DNA from: Alphaproteobacteria bacterium
GTDB lineage: Bacteria; Pseudomonadota; Alphaproteobacteria; UBA8366; Aestuariispiraceae
NCBI GenBank assembly: GCA_030065235.1
Contig: JASJDC010000002.1
Coordinates: forward strand, 1 to 64,000
Length of the DNA stretch: 64,000 nt
Reading direction: 5' to 3'
The translations under genes and the position numbers were made by a program. Position 1 is the first letter of the stretch; the number at the start of each line of letters is the position of its first letter. Of the stretch, positions 18,075-29,484 are shown in pieces. The notes beneath the pieces are model-generated. The model worked only from the letters and a program-made list of their open reading frames with translations. It was not told where the DNA came from and did not search any database.

Positions 18075-19456
18075 CCCGATTAACGAGAATGCGGTTTCGC
18101 AACCAAGCAGGGTGGCGCGACGCGCCGGCGCGTTTGGCTGCCTCAGCGCTGGCGGTCCTATTGCCGGCCCTGTTTCTGGGACTCGCGACGCTATCCGGTC
18201 CGGCGCGGGCCGAGGTGCGGATCGACATCACGCGCGGCAATATCGAGCCGCTGCCGATCGCCGTGACGGATTTCTTCGGGGTCGCGCCGGAGGAAGCGGC
18301 GTTGGGCGCGCAGATTTCCGATGTGGTGCGGGCGAATCTCGAGCGCTCCGGCCTGTTCAAACCGCTCGACAAACGCGCCTTCATTCAGACCGCGGCCAGC
18401 GTCGATGTCAGCCCGCGTTTCTCTGATTGGCGCATCATCAACGCCCAAGCCCTGGCCAATGGCGCGATTGCGATTCAGCCGGACGGCACGGTGCGGGTGG
18501 AGATGCGGCTTTGGGACGTGTTTTCGGAAACCTACATGGACGGCGCCGCGTTTTCTTCCGAACGCTCGAATTGGCGCCGGATCGCGCATATCGTATCCGA
18601 CCGGATTTATCAGCGGATTACCGGCGAGGGCGGCATCTTCGACACCCGCGTGGTCTATGTCGCCGAGAGCGGGCCGAAAGACCGCCGGGTCAAGCGTCTG
18701 GCGATCATGGATCAGGACGGCGCGAATCACCGTTTCCTAACCGACGGGACGAGCCTGGTTTTAACGCCGCGCTTCTCCCCCGCGCAGCAGGAAATCACCT
18801 ATCTCAGCTATTTCAACGACCGGCCGCGGGTCTATCTGTTCGATTTGCAAAAGGGGCGGCAGGAGTTGTTGGGCGAGTTTCCTGGCATGACCTTCGCGCC
18901 GCGCTTCTCGCCCGACGGCAATTCGGTGGTGATGAGCCATGCTCGCGAAGGAAACAGCGATATCTATGTCATGGACCTGCGCTCGCGGAACCCTATCCGT
19001 CTTACCTCGCATCCCGATATCGACACCTCCGCCACCTTCTCGCCGGACGGATCGCAGATCACATTCGAATCGGATCGCAGCGGCTCCCAGCAGATTTATG
19101 TCATGGATTCAGACGGGCGGAATCAGCAGCGGATCAGCTTCGGGCGCGGCCGCTATGCGACGCCCGTCTGGTCGCCGCGCGGCGACTTGATCGCCTTCAC
19201 CAAGCAACGCTCCGGCCGTTTTCATATTGGCGTCATGCGGCCCGACGGTTCTGGCGAGCGGCTTCTGACGGAGAGTTTTCTGGATGAGGGGCCGACCTGG
19301 TCGCCGAATGGCCGGGTGATCATGTTTTTCCGTCAGGAGCCGGGAGAGCAAGGCGGCGTGGCGCTGTATTCCGTCGACGTCACCGGCTACAACCTGCGCC
19401 GGGTGGTGACGCCTGGGGACGCTTCCGATCCCGCTTGGTCGCCGCGCAATCGTTAG
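18071..19456 (+). CDS. tolB: Tol-Pal system beta-propeller protein TolB
   Basis: 461 residues. Signal peptide with a long n-region: the hydrophobic core [18 protein letters not shown] ends near residue 46 with SGPARA before EVRIDI. The N-terminal domain ([20 protein letters not shown]) carries the TolA box region; the C-terminal six-bladed propeller shows repeated [13 protein letters not shown] / [16 protein letters not shown] / [13 protein letters not shown] / [12 protein letters not shown] blades. TolB is periplasmic and cycles between Pal and TolA. Position and overlap with tolA confirm the call. Confidence 0.95.
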   Translation: MTRLTRMRFRNQAGWRDAPARLAASALAVLLPALFLGLATLSGPARAEVRIDITRGNIEPLPIAVTDFFGVAPEEAALGAQISDVVRANLERSGLFKPLDKRAFIQTAASVDVSPRFSDWRIINAQALANGAIAIQPDGTVRVEMRLWDVFSETYMDGAAFSSERSNWRRIAHIVSDRIYQRITGEGGIFDTRVVYVAESGPKDRRVKRLAIMDQDGANHRFLTDGTSLVLTPRFSPAQQEITYLSYFNDRPRVYLFDLQKGRQELLGEFPGMTFAPRFSPDGNSVVMSHAREGNSDIYVMDLRSRNPIRLTSHPDIDTSATFSPDGSQITFESDRSGSQQIYVMDSDGRNQQRISFGRGRYATPVWSPRGDLIAFTKQRSGRFHIGVMRPDGSGERLLTESFLDEGPTWSPNGRVIMFFRQEPGEQGGVALYSVDVTGYNLRRVVTPGDASDPAWSPRNR

Positions 19457-19700
19457 GCGATGGGGCGCCGCGCGTGTCGGGCCGATGGAGCATTCGCCCC
19501 GCCTGTTCTTAAGAAAAAGCGGCGAAAGCCTAAAAACCATATTGAATCCCGCGCTTTAGCTTGGTTCTGCGGTTGAATTAGTGAAACCGCCATGCTTAAT
19601 ATGCGCAGCCGTCGGAGCGTGAGCGCTGCGACGACCTGTTTCCATGGTCCAAGCGGCGCCCTAAAGCCAACGCCGCCAGACATCCTTTAGGGGGTTTACG

Positions 19701-20237
19701 ATGCGCTTTAAGATTGTCAGCCTGATCGCCGCCATGGCGTTCGTCTCCGCCTGCGCGACCGAGCCGGAAGAGGACGCCGCAGCGTCGAGCGCCGGCGCTC
19801 AGGAGACGCAAGCCGCAGCGCCCGCTCCGGCCGCTGCGCCCGCCGCCGCTGCCGAGCAGATCGCGCCGGGCAGCCAGCGCGACTTCATCGTCAATGTCGG
19901 CGACCGCGTTTACTTCGATTTCGACCGGTCGGATATCCGGGGCGATCAGGTCGCGACGCTCGAAGCGCAAGCGGCGTGGCTGCAGAACTTCCGAGGCGTC
20001 ACGATTGTGGTCGAAGGCCATGCGGATGAGCGCGGCACGCGGGAATACAACCTGGCGCTCGCCGAGCGTCGCGCGAACGCCCACAAAGACTATCTGGTCA
20101 GCCTTGGCGTCGATCCGGCGCGCGTTGAAACCGTGTCCTACGGTAAAGAACGCCCGGCCGTGCTCGGCTCGAACGAAGCCGCCTGGGCGCAAAATCGCCG
20201 CGGCGTCGTCGTTCTCCGGAACGCGCCGGCCAGCTAA
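19701..20237 (+). CDS. pal: Peptidoglycan-associated lipoprotein Pal
   Basis: 178 residues. Lipoprotein signal MRFKIVSLIAAMAFVSAC with lipobox VSAC, Cys18 being the lipidated residue. An Ala/Pro-rich linker (20-55) precedes an OmpA-like peptidoglycan-binding domain: VYFDFDRSDIRGDQ, VEGHADERGTREYNLALAERRANA and VSYGKERP, with the Asp and Arg that bind diaminopimelate. Pal anchors the outer membrane to the wall and is pulled by TolA at the septum. A 244-base gap after tolB, with AT-rich stretches, probably holds its own promoter; a GGGGG tract precedes the ATG. Confidence 0.95.
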   Translation: MRFKIVSLIAAMAFVSACATEPEEDAAASSAGAQETQAAAPAPAAAPAAAAEQIAPGSQRDFIVNVGDRVYFDFDRSDIRGDQVATLEAQAAWLQNFRGVTIVVEGHADERGTREYNLALAERRANAHKDYLVSLGVDPARVETVSYGKERPAVLGSNEAAWAQNRRGVVVLRNAPAS

Positions 20238-20281
20238 GCGCGGACCCGTTTGCGCGACATCCGCGCGGGTGAAGAGAATTG

Positions 20282-20316
20282 GAAAGGGGAAAGCCGGTAG
20301 GCTTTCCCCTTTCTTT
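20282..20316 (+). terminator. Rho-independent terminator after pal
   Basis: AAAGGGGAAAGCC, loop GGTA, GGCTTTCCCCTTT: a 13-base perfect inverted repeat 45 bases after the pal stop, followed by CTTTATT. It should end much of the tolQRAB-pal transcript and leave cpoB to read-through or its own promoter. Confidence 0.85.
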
Positions 20317-20509
20317 ATTCGGCGCCGCTCCGATTCGTTTTCTCTCCGTGTTCGGCTCGTCCAGACCGCTTGAACAGCGGCTGAACCGCGCAATACGCGT
20401 CATAGTCTTGCCGCAAACGCCTCTTATCGGTCATTCTGGCGGTAGAGTTGCGGCGGCGATGTCTCGTCCTTGCCGCCGGATCGTTGTTCTTGGAAACCTG
20501 ATTGGCGCC

Positions 20510-21769
20510 ATGACATCCATCTTTCCCGGTTCTATTCCCGCCCTCGTCGCCGCGCTTGCGTTGGCGCTCGCCGCGCCGGTCCCAGCCGCCGCGCAGGATG
20601 TCAACGCTTTGAGCCAGGAGTTGCAGCGCCTGCAGCGCGACATCACTGATCTGCAACGAACCGTTTTCGCCGGCGCGCCGCCGCCCGCCGCCGCTGCGGG
20701 ATTGAGCGCGTCCGACAGCCCCGAGTCTCAGCAGGCGACGGCCCGGCTGCAGTTGCGCATCCAGGATTTGGAGCGCGAGCTTCGCACGCTGACCGGCCGT
20801 TTCGAAGAAATCGGCTTTCAACTGAATACGGTGAACGGCCGCCTCGACCGGCTCATTTCGGATGTGGATTTCCGGCTGCGCGCCTTGGAAGGCGGCGCCG
20901 CGCCAGCCCCGCAAGCCGGCGCGCCGACCGACGCGCTCGGCCATCCGACTGGTCCGGCGGGGGGGCAGCCGCTCGCCGGTCTGACCCCGGGAGAGACGGC
21001 CGCCGGTTCCGCCGCGCAGCAAGGCCAGATCGCGCAAGGCCAGATCGTGCAGGAACAGATTGCGCAGGAAACCACTGTGATCAGTTCCACCAGCACTTTC
21101 GGTCCGGGCGCGGAGCCGGAGGCGGTCAACGCGCTTCAGCCCGGCCAGCAGTCTCTCGGCAGCATCAGTCAGGCGCAAGTCGAGGCCCTGAGGGCCGGAG
21201 AGACGACGGCTGAAGGTCAAGGAACGATCGCCGCGCCGGTCGGTCAGCCGGCGTCGGCGACGGTCAATCCGGCGGCGGTCCAGCAGGCGTCCGCGCCGCC
21301 CACCGCGCCCGTGGCCGCGCCCGGTCCCGCGCCGGTGCAGGCGACCGCGCCCGTGCAACAGGCCGCCACGGTCACACTGCCCGCCGGGACCGAACGGGAG
21401 CAGTATCAATTCGCCTACAATCTACTGCGCCAGGACATCGCCCAGGCCGAGGCGGCGTTCACGCAATTCCTCGAACAACACCGCGAGGGCAGTCTGGCGG
21501 GGCACGCCAAATATTGGTTGGGCGAGACGCATTACGCGCGGCGGAACTACCGCGAGGCGGCGTCCGTCTTCCTCGACGCCTATACGAACTACCCTGACAG
21601 TTCGAAGGCGTCGGCCAGTCTGCTGAAGCTTGGCATGTCCCTGTCGGCGCTCGGTCAGACAGAGGTCGCCTGCACCACCTTCGCGGAATTACAGGCAAAC
21701 TTCGCCCAAGACGACCCGCGTGTGTTGGAACGCGCGACCTCCGAAGCCGCCCGGATCGGGTGCAGCTAG
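20510..21769 (+). CDS. cpoB: Cell division coordinator CpoB (YbgF), long form
   Basis: 419 residues from ATG 20510, which places a good signal peptide at the N-terminus (SIPALVAALALALAAPVPAAAQ, cut near residue 28). An upstream ATG at 20459 would add 17 residues before it. Then a trimerising coiled coil (ALSQELQRLQRDITDLQRTV; LQLRIQDLERELRTLTGRF), a long Gly/Ala/Pro/Gln-rich linker of about 190 residues with an internal repeat (QIAQGQIVQEQIAQ), and C-terminal TPRs (REQYQFAYNLLRQDIAQAEAAF onward). CpoB links Tol-Pal constriction to cell-wall synthesis. The linker makes it longer than E. coli CpoB (263 residues). Confidence 0.88.
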   Translation: MTSIFPGSIPALVAALALALAAPVPAAAQDVNALSQELQRLQRDITDLQRTVFAGAPPPAAAAGLSASDSPESQQATARLQLRIQDLERELRTLTGRFEEIGFQLNTVNGRLDRLISDVDFRLRALEGGAAPAPQAGAPTDALGHPTGPAGGQPLAGLTPGETAAGSAAQQGQIAQGQIVQEQIAQETTVISSTSTFGPGAEPEAVNALQPGQQSLGSISQAQVEALRAGETTAEGQGTIAAPVGQPASATVNPAAVQQASAPPTAPVAAPGPAPVQATAPVQQAATVTLPAGTEREQYQFAYNLLRQDIAQAEAAFTQFLEQHREGSLAGHAKYWLGETHYARRNYREAASVFLDAYTNYPDSSKASASLLKLGMSLSALGQTEVACTTFAELQANFAQDDPRVLERATSEAARIGCS

Positions 21770-21809
21770 GTCTGTTCTCCCCTGGCTCGGCCCTCGGAGT
21801 GGGAGCGGC

Positions 21810-23228
21810 GTGAGCGCGGAAAATCCTAGCAGGGCGGCGGAGACCGCACTCACGCCCGCGGAATTCGCGGCGCTGATGGCGCCGTTCGAGCCGGATATCG
21901 CAGCAGCGTCAGGCCGATTGGCGGTCGCCTGTTCCGGCGGGCCGGACAGTATGGCGCTGACCGCGTGTCTCCATGAATGGGCCGCGCTGCGCGGCCGAAA
22001 ATTGGATGCGCTGATCGTCGATCACGGCTTGCGGCCGGACTCCGGCGCGGAGGCGGAACGGGTCCGCGCCTGGCTCGCCGACCGCGGCGTCTCGGCGACA
22101 TGTCTCAGCGACCCTGGCGGCGCCGCGGCCGCGCCGCTCAAATCCAACATTCAGGATCGGGCGCGCACGCTGCGCTATCGGCTGTTGCAGGAATGGTGCG
22201 CCCGGGCCGGCGTGCGTGTGCTCGTCGTCGCGCACCATCGCGATGACCAGGCGGAGACGGTGCTGTTGCGTCTGGCGCGCGGCAGCGGAGTCTCCGGCCT
22301 CGCGGCGATGCGGCCCAAGACCCGGCTTTTAGACCCGCTTTTCGGCCCCTTGACCGTGATCCGACCTTTTCTCGATACGCCCAAGGCGCGGGTGGCGGCC
22401 AGTCTGGCCCGCTTCGGCTGGCCGTCGGCGCAGGATCCCAGCAACGCGGATCCGCGCTTTGCGCGGGTTCGGATGCGCCGCGCGGCCCCCGACTTGGCGC
22501 AGGTCGGGCTGACGTCAGAGACCTTGGCGGAGACCGCTGCGGTGATGGCCCGGGCCGATGACGCCCTGCGCGGCGCCGCCCGGACCGTGATTGACCGGCA
22601 TGTCCGCCTGCATCCAGCAGGCTATGCGCGCGTTGCGCCGGGGCTTTGGGAGGCGTCCGACGACATCGCCTTACGGGCGCTGCGAAGCCTGGCGCAGGCG
22701 GTCGGCGGGGCTGCTTACCCGCCGCGATCCCGATCTTTGATCCAAATCCTGGCCGCAGCGCGCGACGGGCTGCCGAAGCGAGGCATGACTTTCGCCGGCG
22801 TAAAAATTCAAACCTCGGGGTCTGCGCCGGGCCTGGATCGCACCCTTTTGATCCTGCGGGAGAGCGCGGCGATTGATCACAGGATCGACCTGCAATCGCC
22901 AGCGCCTAATGCGCCGGTTGTGTGGGACCGGCGCTTTGTTCTTGGACCGATCGCAGGGGCTGGGGGCGAGAAGACGGATGTTGGAACGATCCGCAAGCTG
23001 GGTCAGGCGGGCGTCGCTCAGGCGCGGAAACTGGGCTATTCAAAGGCATTGGCCGCGTTGCCCGGATCGGTGCGCGCGGGGCTTCCGGGACTGTGGCGCG
23101 GCGATGTACTGGCGGCCGCGCCGGCGCTTCGGCAAGACGCCGGGCATGGCGCCGAACCGATGGAAGCAGGCGGCCGATCCGTCTATTGCCGTTTCGCCGC
23201 ATGGCGTCAATTGCTGAATTTACTCTGA
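21810..23228 (+). CDS. tilS: tRNA(Ile)-lysidine synthetase
   Basis: 472 residues from GTG 21810, which has GGAGTGGGAG just upstream; a longer open frame inside cpoB is not used. The ATP-pyrophosphatase motif AVACSGGPDSMAL is at residues 38-50, followed by VDHGLRPDSGAEAERV and HHRDDQAETVLLRLARGSG, typical of TilS N-domains. The enzyme attaches lysine to C34 of tRNA-Ile(CAU) so that it reads AUA. The C-terminal domain (from about 330) is weakly conserved as usual. In alphaproteobacteria tilS commonly lies between cpoB and ftsH as here. Confidence 0.92.
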   Translation: MSAENPSRAAETALTPAEFAALMAPFEPDIAAASGRLAVACSGGPDSMALTACLHEWAALRGRKLDALIVDHGLRPDSGAEAERVRAWLADRGVSATCLSDPGGAAAAPLKSNIQDRARTLRYRLLQEWCARAGVRVLVVAHHRDDQAETVLLRLARGSGVSGLAAMRPKTRLLDPLFGPLTVIRPFLDTPKARVAASLARFGWPSAQDPSNADPRFARVRMRRAAPDLAQVGLTSETLAETAAVMARADDALRGAARTVIDRHVRLHPAGYARVAPGLWEASDDIALRALRSLAQAVGGAAYPPRSRSLIQILAAARDGLPKRGMTFAGVKIQTSGSAPGLDRTLLILRESAAIDHRIDLQSPAPNAPVVWDRRFVLGPIAGAGGEKTDVGTIRKLGQAGVAQARKLGYSKALAALPGSVRAGLPGLWRGDVLAAAPALRQDAGHGAEPMEAGGRSVYCRFAAWRQLLNLL

Positions 23229-23430
23229 TTCACAGGCCCGGACGACGCGGCGGGCCTTCCAAACACCCGCTTGAGGCATTATCTACCTGGATGTCGGCGC
23301 GCCGAACCGGGGAGAATGGGAACGCCGTGCGACGAAAAGAACCGCGCGCCGGGGTGGAAATGCGCGTGTCGGTTCTAATTCGTATGTTTTCGGCAGTCGG
23401 CGCGACGCGCGCTTTGAGAAGGATGGCACC

Positions 23431-25350
<1,920 letters not shown>

Positions 25351-25374
25351 ATCTCTCTAGAAAGAGACCTGAGA

Positions 25375-25406
25375 CGACCGCCGGATCCGTTCGGCGGTCG
25401 TTTTCT
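25375..25406 (+). terminator. Rho-independent terminator after ftsH
   Basis: CGACCGCCGGA, loop of TCCG, TTCGGCGGTCG, then TTTTCTTT. An 11-base stem with at most one mismatch, 24 bases after the ftsH stop. It separates ftsH from glmM, which therefore needs its own promoter. Confidence 0.88.
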
Positions 25407-25432
25407 TTGGCCGATGCGCGTCGAGCCGAACC

Positions 25433-25978
25433 TCAGAGCGGTCTAGCCGGATTGCCCCCTACCCGCGTATGCGGCGCGACATCGCGCGTGACGACCGCGC
25501 CGGCCCCGATCACGGCGCCGTCGCCAATGGTGACGCCTGGCAGGATGATCGCCTTTCCGCCGATCCAGACATCAGCCCCGATCGTGACGGGCCGGCCGAA
25601 TTCCAGGCCCGTGGCACGGGTTTCGGCGTCGCGCGGATGGTCAGCCGCATAGATATGCACGCCCGGGCCGATTTGGGTTCGGTCGCCAATAGCAATGGCG
25701 CAGACATCCAGCAGGACGCAGCCGAAATTCAGGAAAACCCCGTCGCCGAGATAGAGGTTCGAGCCATAATCGACGGCGACGGGCGGGCGGATGACGCAGC
25801 CCGACCCGACCCGACCAAGATGCTTGGCGAGCAGGGCCTGACGCGCGGTTTGGCGATCATGCGGCGTCGCGTTGTAGTCCTGCATGAAGCGCGCGGCGCA
25901 GGCCTGGTCCGCTTGCAGTTCAGGATCGGCGGCGTTGTAGAGCGCGCCGGCCAGCATCTTCTCTTTTTCGCTCTGCAT
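25433..25978 (-). CDS. Sugar O-acetyltransferase (LacA/Maa/NodL type)
   Basis: 181 residues starting MQSEKEKMLAGALYNAADPEL, the family's usual opening (M-x-x-E-K-x-K-M-x-x-G-x-x-Y). The upstream in-frame stretch to 26059 is not family-like. The rest is a left-handed beta helix of hexapeptide repeats: IRPPVAVDYGSNLYLGDGVFLNFGC, IGDRTQIGPGVHIYAADHP (His of the acetyl-CoA catalytic site), VTIGADVWIGGKAIILPGVTIGDGAVIGAGAVVTRDV. It acetylates a free sugar or oligosaccharide from acetyl-CoA. It is inverted relative to its neighbours and breaks the common ftsH-glmM adjacency. Confidence 0.9.
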   Translation of the reverse strand: MQSEKEKMLAGALYNAADPELQADQACAARFMQDYNATPHDRQTARQALLAKHLGRVGSGCVIRPPVAVDYGSNLYLGDGVFLNFGCVLLDVCAIAIGDRTQIGPGVHIYAADHPRDAETRATGLEFGRPVTIGADVWIGGKAIILPGVTIGDGAVIGAGAVVTRDVAPHTRVGGNPARPL

Positions 25979-26182
25979 CGTCCGGGGCCCTGGTCGGTTG
26001 AGGTCGGGGGTGGTCGGCTTTGGTCGGCCGAGATCCTGTTGGGCGCGACGAAGTGACAAGCGCGTCCGAATAGATTAGGGAAGCTACTCAGAAAAAAGTG
26101 AAGAACAACAGTCCCGTCTTCGCCGTCCCGCGCTCGATGCGTCGGGCGCGCGCCCGGCGGCGGCGGTTAGCGGGTCTTGCCT

Positions 26183-27517
26183 ATGACGCGGAAGTATTTC
26201 GGCACCGATGGGGTGCGCGGGACGGCGAATCTCGATCCCATCACGCCCGACCTCGTGCAGCGGCTGGCGATGGCGGCGGGCCATCGATTCCAACGCGGCG
26301 ATCATCGCCACCGGGTGGTGATCGGCAAGGATACGCGCCTCTCCGGCTATATGCTGGAGCCGGCCTTGACCTCCGGCTTCATCGCCATGGGGATGGATGT
26401 GGTGCTGGTCGGCCCGATGCCGACACCGGCGATCGGCATGCTGACGACCTCGCTGCGCGCCGATCTCGGCGTGATGATCTCCGCCTCTCACAATCCCTAT
26501 CAGGACAATGGCATCAAGCTGTTCGGGCCGGACGGGTTCAAACTGTCGGATGAGGCCGAGGCGGCGATCGAGGGCTTGATCGACAATGGCGATTTCGCCC
26601 TGGCCGCGCCGCATGCGCTGGGCCGCGCCAAGCGGCTGGACGACGCCCCTGGCCGCTATATCGAGGCCGTGAAGCGCACCTTTCCAACCGATCTCAGTCT
26701 TGAGGGCCTCAAGATCGTTGTCGATTGCGCCAATGGCGCCGCCTATGGCGTCGCTCCGACCGTATTCCAGGAACTGGGCGCCGAAGTCATACCGGTCGGC
26801 GTCAACCCGGACGGGACCAATATCAACCGCGATTGCGGCGCGGTCAGCACACGGGCGATGCAGGAGCAGGTCGTGACCCATGGCGCCGATCTGGGGGTGG
26901 CGCTCGACGGCGACGCCGACCGGCTGATCATCGCCGATGAGTATGGCGCGCGCGTGGACGGGGATCAGGTGATGGGCCTGATCGCGGCCCATTGGGCGAA
27001 GCAGGGTCGGTTGACAGGCGACTTGGTCGCAACTGTCATGTCCAATCTGGGGTTGGAGCGACATCTCAAGGCGCAGGGCGTCGGCCTGACCCGGACGAAG
27101 GTTGGCGACCGCTATGTCGTCGAGGCGATGCGGCGGGATGGCTGCAATCTGGGCGGCGAGCAGTCCGGACATATCATCCTGTCCGACTACGCGACGACCG
27201 GCGACGGCATCCTCGCGGCGCTGCAGGTTCTGGCCGTACGCGTACAGGAGAAAAGACCGATGAGTGCGCTTGGCCGGGTCTTTGAGCCGGTTCCGCAGAT
27301 CCTTAAAAATGTTCGTTTCGGCGAGGGCGCGCCGTTGGAGACGGCGAGCGTGAAGAGCGCCGTCGCCCAGGCCGAAACCGCGCTGGGCGCGGCCGGGCGT
27401 GTCGTCATCCGGCCGTCCGGCACAGAGCCGGTGATCCGGGTGATGGCCGAAGGCGACGACCGCCGACAGGTCGAAGCCGCCGTGGACAGCGTGATCGCGG
27501 CGATCGAAGCCGCCTAA
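26183..27517 (+). CDS. glmM: Phosphoglucosamine mutase
   Basis: 444 residues from ATG 26183. Opens [13 protein letters not shown]; the phosphoserine loop is [18 protein letters not shown] with active Ser102, the metal loop is [10 protein letters not shown], the sugar loop GGEQSGHI and the C-terminal phosphate loop [15 protein letters not shown]. It makes glucosamine 1-phosphate for peptidoglycan and LPS. Its stop overlaps the convergent MocR gene stop by four bases. Confidence 0.96.
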   Translation: MTRKYFGTDGVRGTANLDPITPDLVQRLAMAAGHRFQRGDHRHRVVIGKDTRLSGYMLEPALTSGFIAMGMDVVLVGPMPTPAIGMLTTSLRADLGVMISASHNPYQDNGIKLFGPDGFKLSDEAEAAIEGLIDNGDFALAAPHALGRAKRLDDAPGRYIEAVKRTFPTDLSLEGLKIVVDCANGAAYGVAPTVFQELGAEVIPVGVNPDGTNINRDCGAVSTRAMQEQVVTHGADLGVALDGDADRLIIADEYGARVDGDQVMGLIAAHWAKQGRLTGDLVATVMSNLGLERHLKAQGVGLTRTKVGDRYVVEAMRRDGCNLGGEQSGHIILSDYATTGDGILAALQVLAVRVQEKRPMSALGRVFEPVPQILKNVRFGEGAPLETASVKSAVAQAETALGAAGRVVIRPSGTEPVIRVMAEGDDRRQVEAAVDSVIAAIEAA

Positions 27518-29010
27518 ATCACATCCGGCGCAACGCCCAAGCTCCGGTCCTCAATCAAGACCGCCAGCCGATCCAGGGCCGCGGCCAAAGTGTCCCGGGA
27601 TCGCGGTTGGCAAAAAGAGAGGCGCACCATATGCGGCGTCTCGCCGCCCGCCATCATGAAACTGTCGGTCGGCGGCAGCACGATTCCGACTTGCCGCGCT
27701 TCGACGACGAAGGCGCCGATGCGCCAGTCGGGCGGCAGCTGGAACCAGGTGTGCAGCGCCCCATCCGGCAGGGCGTGGTCGACCATCGGCAACCGGTCGA
27801 GGACCAGTCGCCGGCGCGCGGCCATTTCCGTCCGATGGGACTGGAGAATGGCGTCGGCGACGCCGCTTTCGATCCATTCAGAGGCGATTTCGGCGGTTAA
27901 GGGCGACGCCATCCAATTGCTCGAGCGCATGGCGCCGGCGATCCGGTTCGTCGCGCCGCCCGGACCGACGGCGTAGCCAACCCGGAGGCCGGGCGCCAGC
28001 GCCTTCGAAATGCTGGTCGTGTAGTAGCCGAGTTCGGGAGACAGAAAGGCGCAGAGGGCGGGCGGCGCGTCTTCTGGCAGCGGGCCATAGACATCGTCCT
28101 CGACGACCGGGACTCCGTGACGCTCCAAGACGGCGGCGACGGCGCGCCGGCGATGCTCCGACATGGTGACATTGGTCGGGTTCTGCAGCGTCGGCGTGGT
28201 GTAGAGGGCGGCGATCTTTTGCGTCGCGAGCGCTATGTCCAGCGCGTCGGGGACCAAACCTTCTTCATCGACCGCCACCGGCGCGAAATGCAGACCGAGC
28301 AGCGAGGCGATCGGCTTGATCGCCGGATAGCCAAGCGCCTCGACTGCGACCGTGTCGCCGGGCCGTGTGATGGCGCTCAAGGATGCGAGGATCCCATTGT
28401 TGCCGCCCAGCGTCACGACAATACGGTCCGGGTCCGCTTGGATCCCGCGCCGTTTAGCCCAGAGCGCGCCGGTCCCGCGGTGACGGCGATGGCCGCAATG
28501 CGGCTGATACATCAGCATCTGCGCCAGCATCGGCGACGTGGCCAGACGCGGTAGCGTCTCCTTCAGCGCCTCGACCTCCGCGCCCAATGGCGGGAAATCG
28601 CTGTTCAGGCGGATCAGCGGATCGCTGTCGGCTTCTTGGTCGATCCCCAACACCGAGGCTTCGTGCCAAACGCCGACCAAGTTCCGTTCGGGAAGCTCGC
28701 CAAGACCGACCGGGCCGGGCGCCGCCGGTTCAGCAGACCCGCCCAGCCGTGCATCCGGGTCCGCCACGAAACTGCCGCGCCCCACCGCCGCGTCGATCAG
28801 GCCGCGCCGCTGCGCTTCGGCATAGGCGCGGGTGACGGTGCCGACCGTGCAGCCCAGCCGCCAGCTCAAAGCGCGATGGGTCGGCAGCCGGTCGCCGGGC
28901 TTCAGCCCGCCCCGATCCACGGCTTCGGCGATCTTATCGGCCAGCAGAATATATTTCGGCCTGTCCGCGCCGCCGGACAGCGCATCCTCTGCGATCCAGT
29001 CCTCATTCAT
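27514..29010 (-). CDS. MocR-type regulator (GntR winged helix fused to aminotransferase fold)
   Basis: 498 residues if started at [11 protein letters not shown]; an ATG at 29040 would add ten residues and would overlap the operator-like repeat at 29034. Residues about 20-90 are a GntR winged helix ([47 protein letters not shown]). Residues 130-498 are a class I aminotransferase fold with the PLP lysine in [17 protein letters not shown]. These proteins sense PLP or an amino-acid aldimine and control nearby amino-acid or vitamin genes. Divergent from the DUF1127/dehydratase operon, which it very likely regulates. Confidence 0.9.
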   Translation of the reverse strand: MNEDWIAEDALSGGADRPKYILLADKIAEAVDRGGLKPGDRLPTHRALSWRLGCTVGTVTRAYAEAQRRGLIDAAVGRGSFVADPDARLGGSAEPAAPGPVGLGELPERNLVGVWHEASVLGIDQEADSDPLIRLNSDFPPLGAEVEALKETLPRLATSPMLAQMLMYQPHCGHRRHRGTGALWAKRRGIQADPDRIVVTLGGNNGILASLSAITRPGDTVAVEALGYPAIKPIASLLGLHFAPVAVDEEGLVPDALDIALATQKIAALYTTPTLQNPTNVTMSEHRRRAVAAVLERHGVPVVEDDVYGPLPEDAPPALCAFLSPELGYYTTSISKALAPGLRVGYAVGPGGATNRIAGAMRSSNWMASPLTAEIASEWIESGVADAILQSHRTEMAARRRLVLDRLPMVDHALPDGALHTWFQLPPDWRIGAFVVEARQVGIVLPPTDSFMMAGGETPHMVRLSFCQPRSRDTLAAALDRLAVLIEDRSLGVAPDVI

Positions 29011-29033
29011 ATTTGTGGGCCGGCCTTTCACAA

Positions 29034-29048
29034 TTGTCATGGTGACAA
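29034..29048. promoter_or_regulatory. Inverted repeat at the MocR gene start (possible operator)
   Basis: TTGTCA TGG TGACAA is a perfect 6-3-6 inverted repeat lying over the alternative ATG and just upstream of the preferred start of the MocR gene. It is well placed for autoregulation or as an mRNA feature near the start. Confidence 0.45.
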
Positions 29049-29056
29049 AATAGCCG

Positions 29057-29130
29057 TTGACCACCATAGTCTGTCAAGTATATCCCGATTGTATCGGTAT
29101 TATTCGGGAGCAGAGACATTGTATCGATAC
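29057..29130 (+). promoter_or_regulatory. Divergent promoter with 30-base-spaced direct repeats (candidate MocR operator)
   Basis: A plus-strand promoter candidate is TTGACC (29057-29062), 16 bases, TATATC (29079-29084). Downstream lie two copies of ATTGTATCGRTAY starting at 29088 and 29118, exactly 30 bases (three helical turns) apart. The second copy contains the perfect palindrome TGTATCGATACA, and the first sits inside the inverted repeat TCCCGA...TCGGGA (29083-29088 and 29104-29109). Paired direct repeats on one helix face are the usual binding mode of dimeric MocR regulators. The operon's first start codon is at 29158. Confidence 0.6.
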
Positions 29131-29157
29131 ATAATATCAAGACAATAGGAGGGCTCG

Positions 29158-29484
29158 ATGAGCAACCAAGCAGTGACTGACTTCCATTCCGCCGCGGCGT
29201 TGGATGCGACGCCGATCGCCAAGATCGTCTGGATCGTACCGCGAATCCTTGGCGTGGCCGTCGGCGCTGGTCGGCCGGCCCGGCCCAAAATCGACGTTCT
29301 CGGCTGGTTGCATAATTGGCAGTCCCGGCGGGATCTGAAGGGTCTGGACGCCCGGATGCTGCGCGACATCGGGTTGGACGAGGCCGGGCGGCTTCGTGAA
29401 TGCGACAAACCGTTCTGGGTGAGCGAGATCACGCGCCTGGGACAAGCACAGAGGCAAGAAAACGATCATGGGTATCGCCAATAG
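29158..29484 (+). CDS. DUF1127 (YjiS-like) domain protein
   Basis: 108 residues preceded by AGGAGGG. The C-terminal half has the DUF1127 pattern: LGWLHNWQSRRDLKGLDARMLRDIGLDEAG (about residues 57-86), i.e. W...RR..L..LD.R.L.DIGL. The N-terminal half has a hydrophobic stretch (IAKIVWIVPRILGVAVGAG). Small DUF1127 proteins in alphaproteobacteria have been linked to RNA and phosphate metabolism, but no function is proven for this operon type. The gene overlaps the dehydratase gene by 17 bases, so it is translated as part of the operon. Confidence 0.8.
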   Translation: MSNQAVTDFHSAAALDATPIAKIVWIVPRILGVAVGAGRPARPKIDVLGWLHNWQSRRDLKGLDARMLRDIGLDEAGRLRECDKPFWVSEITRLGQAQRQENDHGYRQ

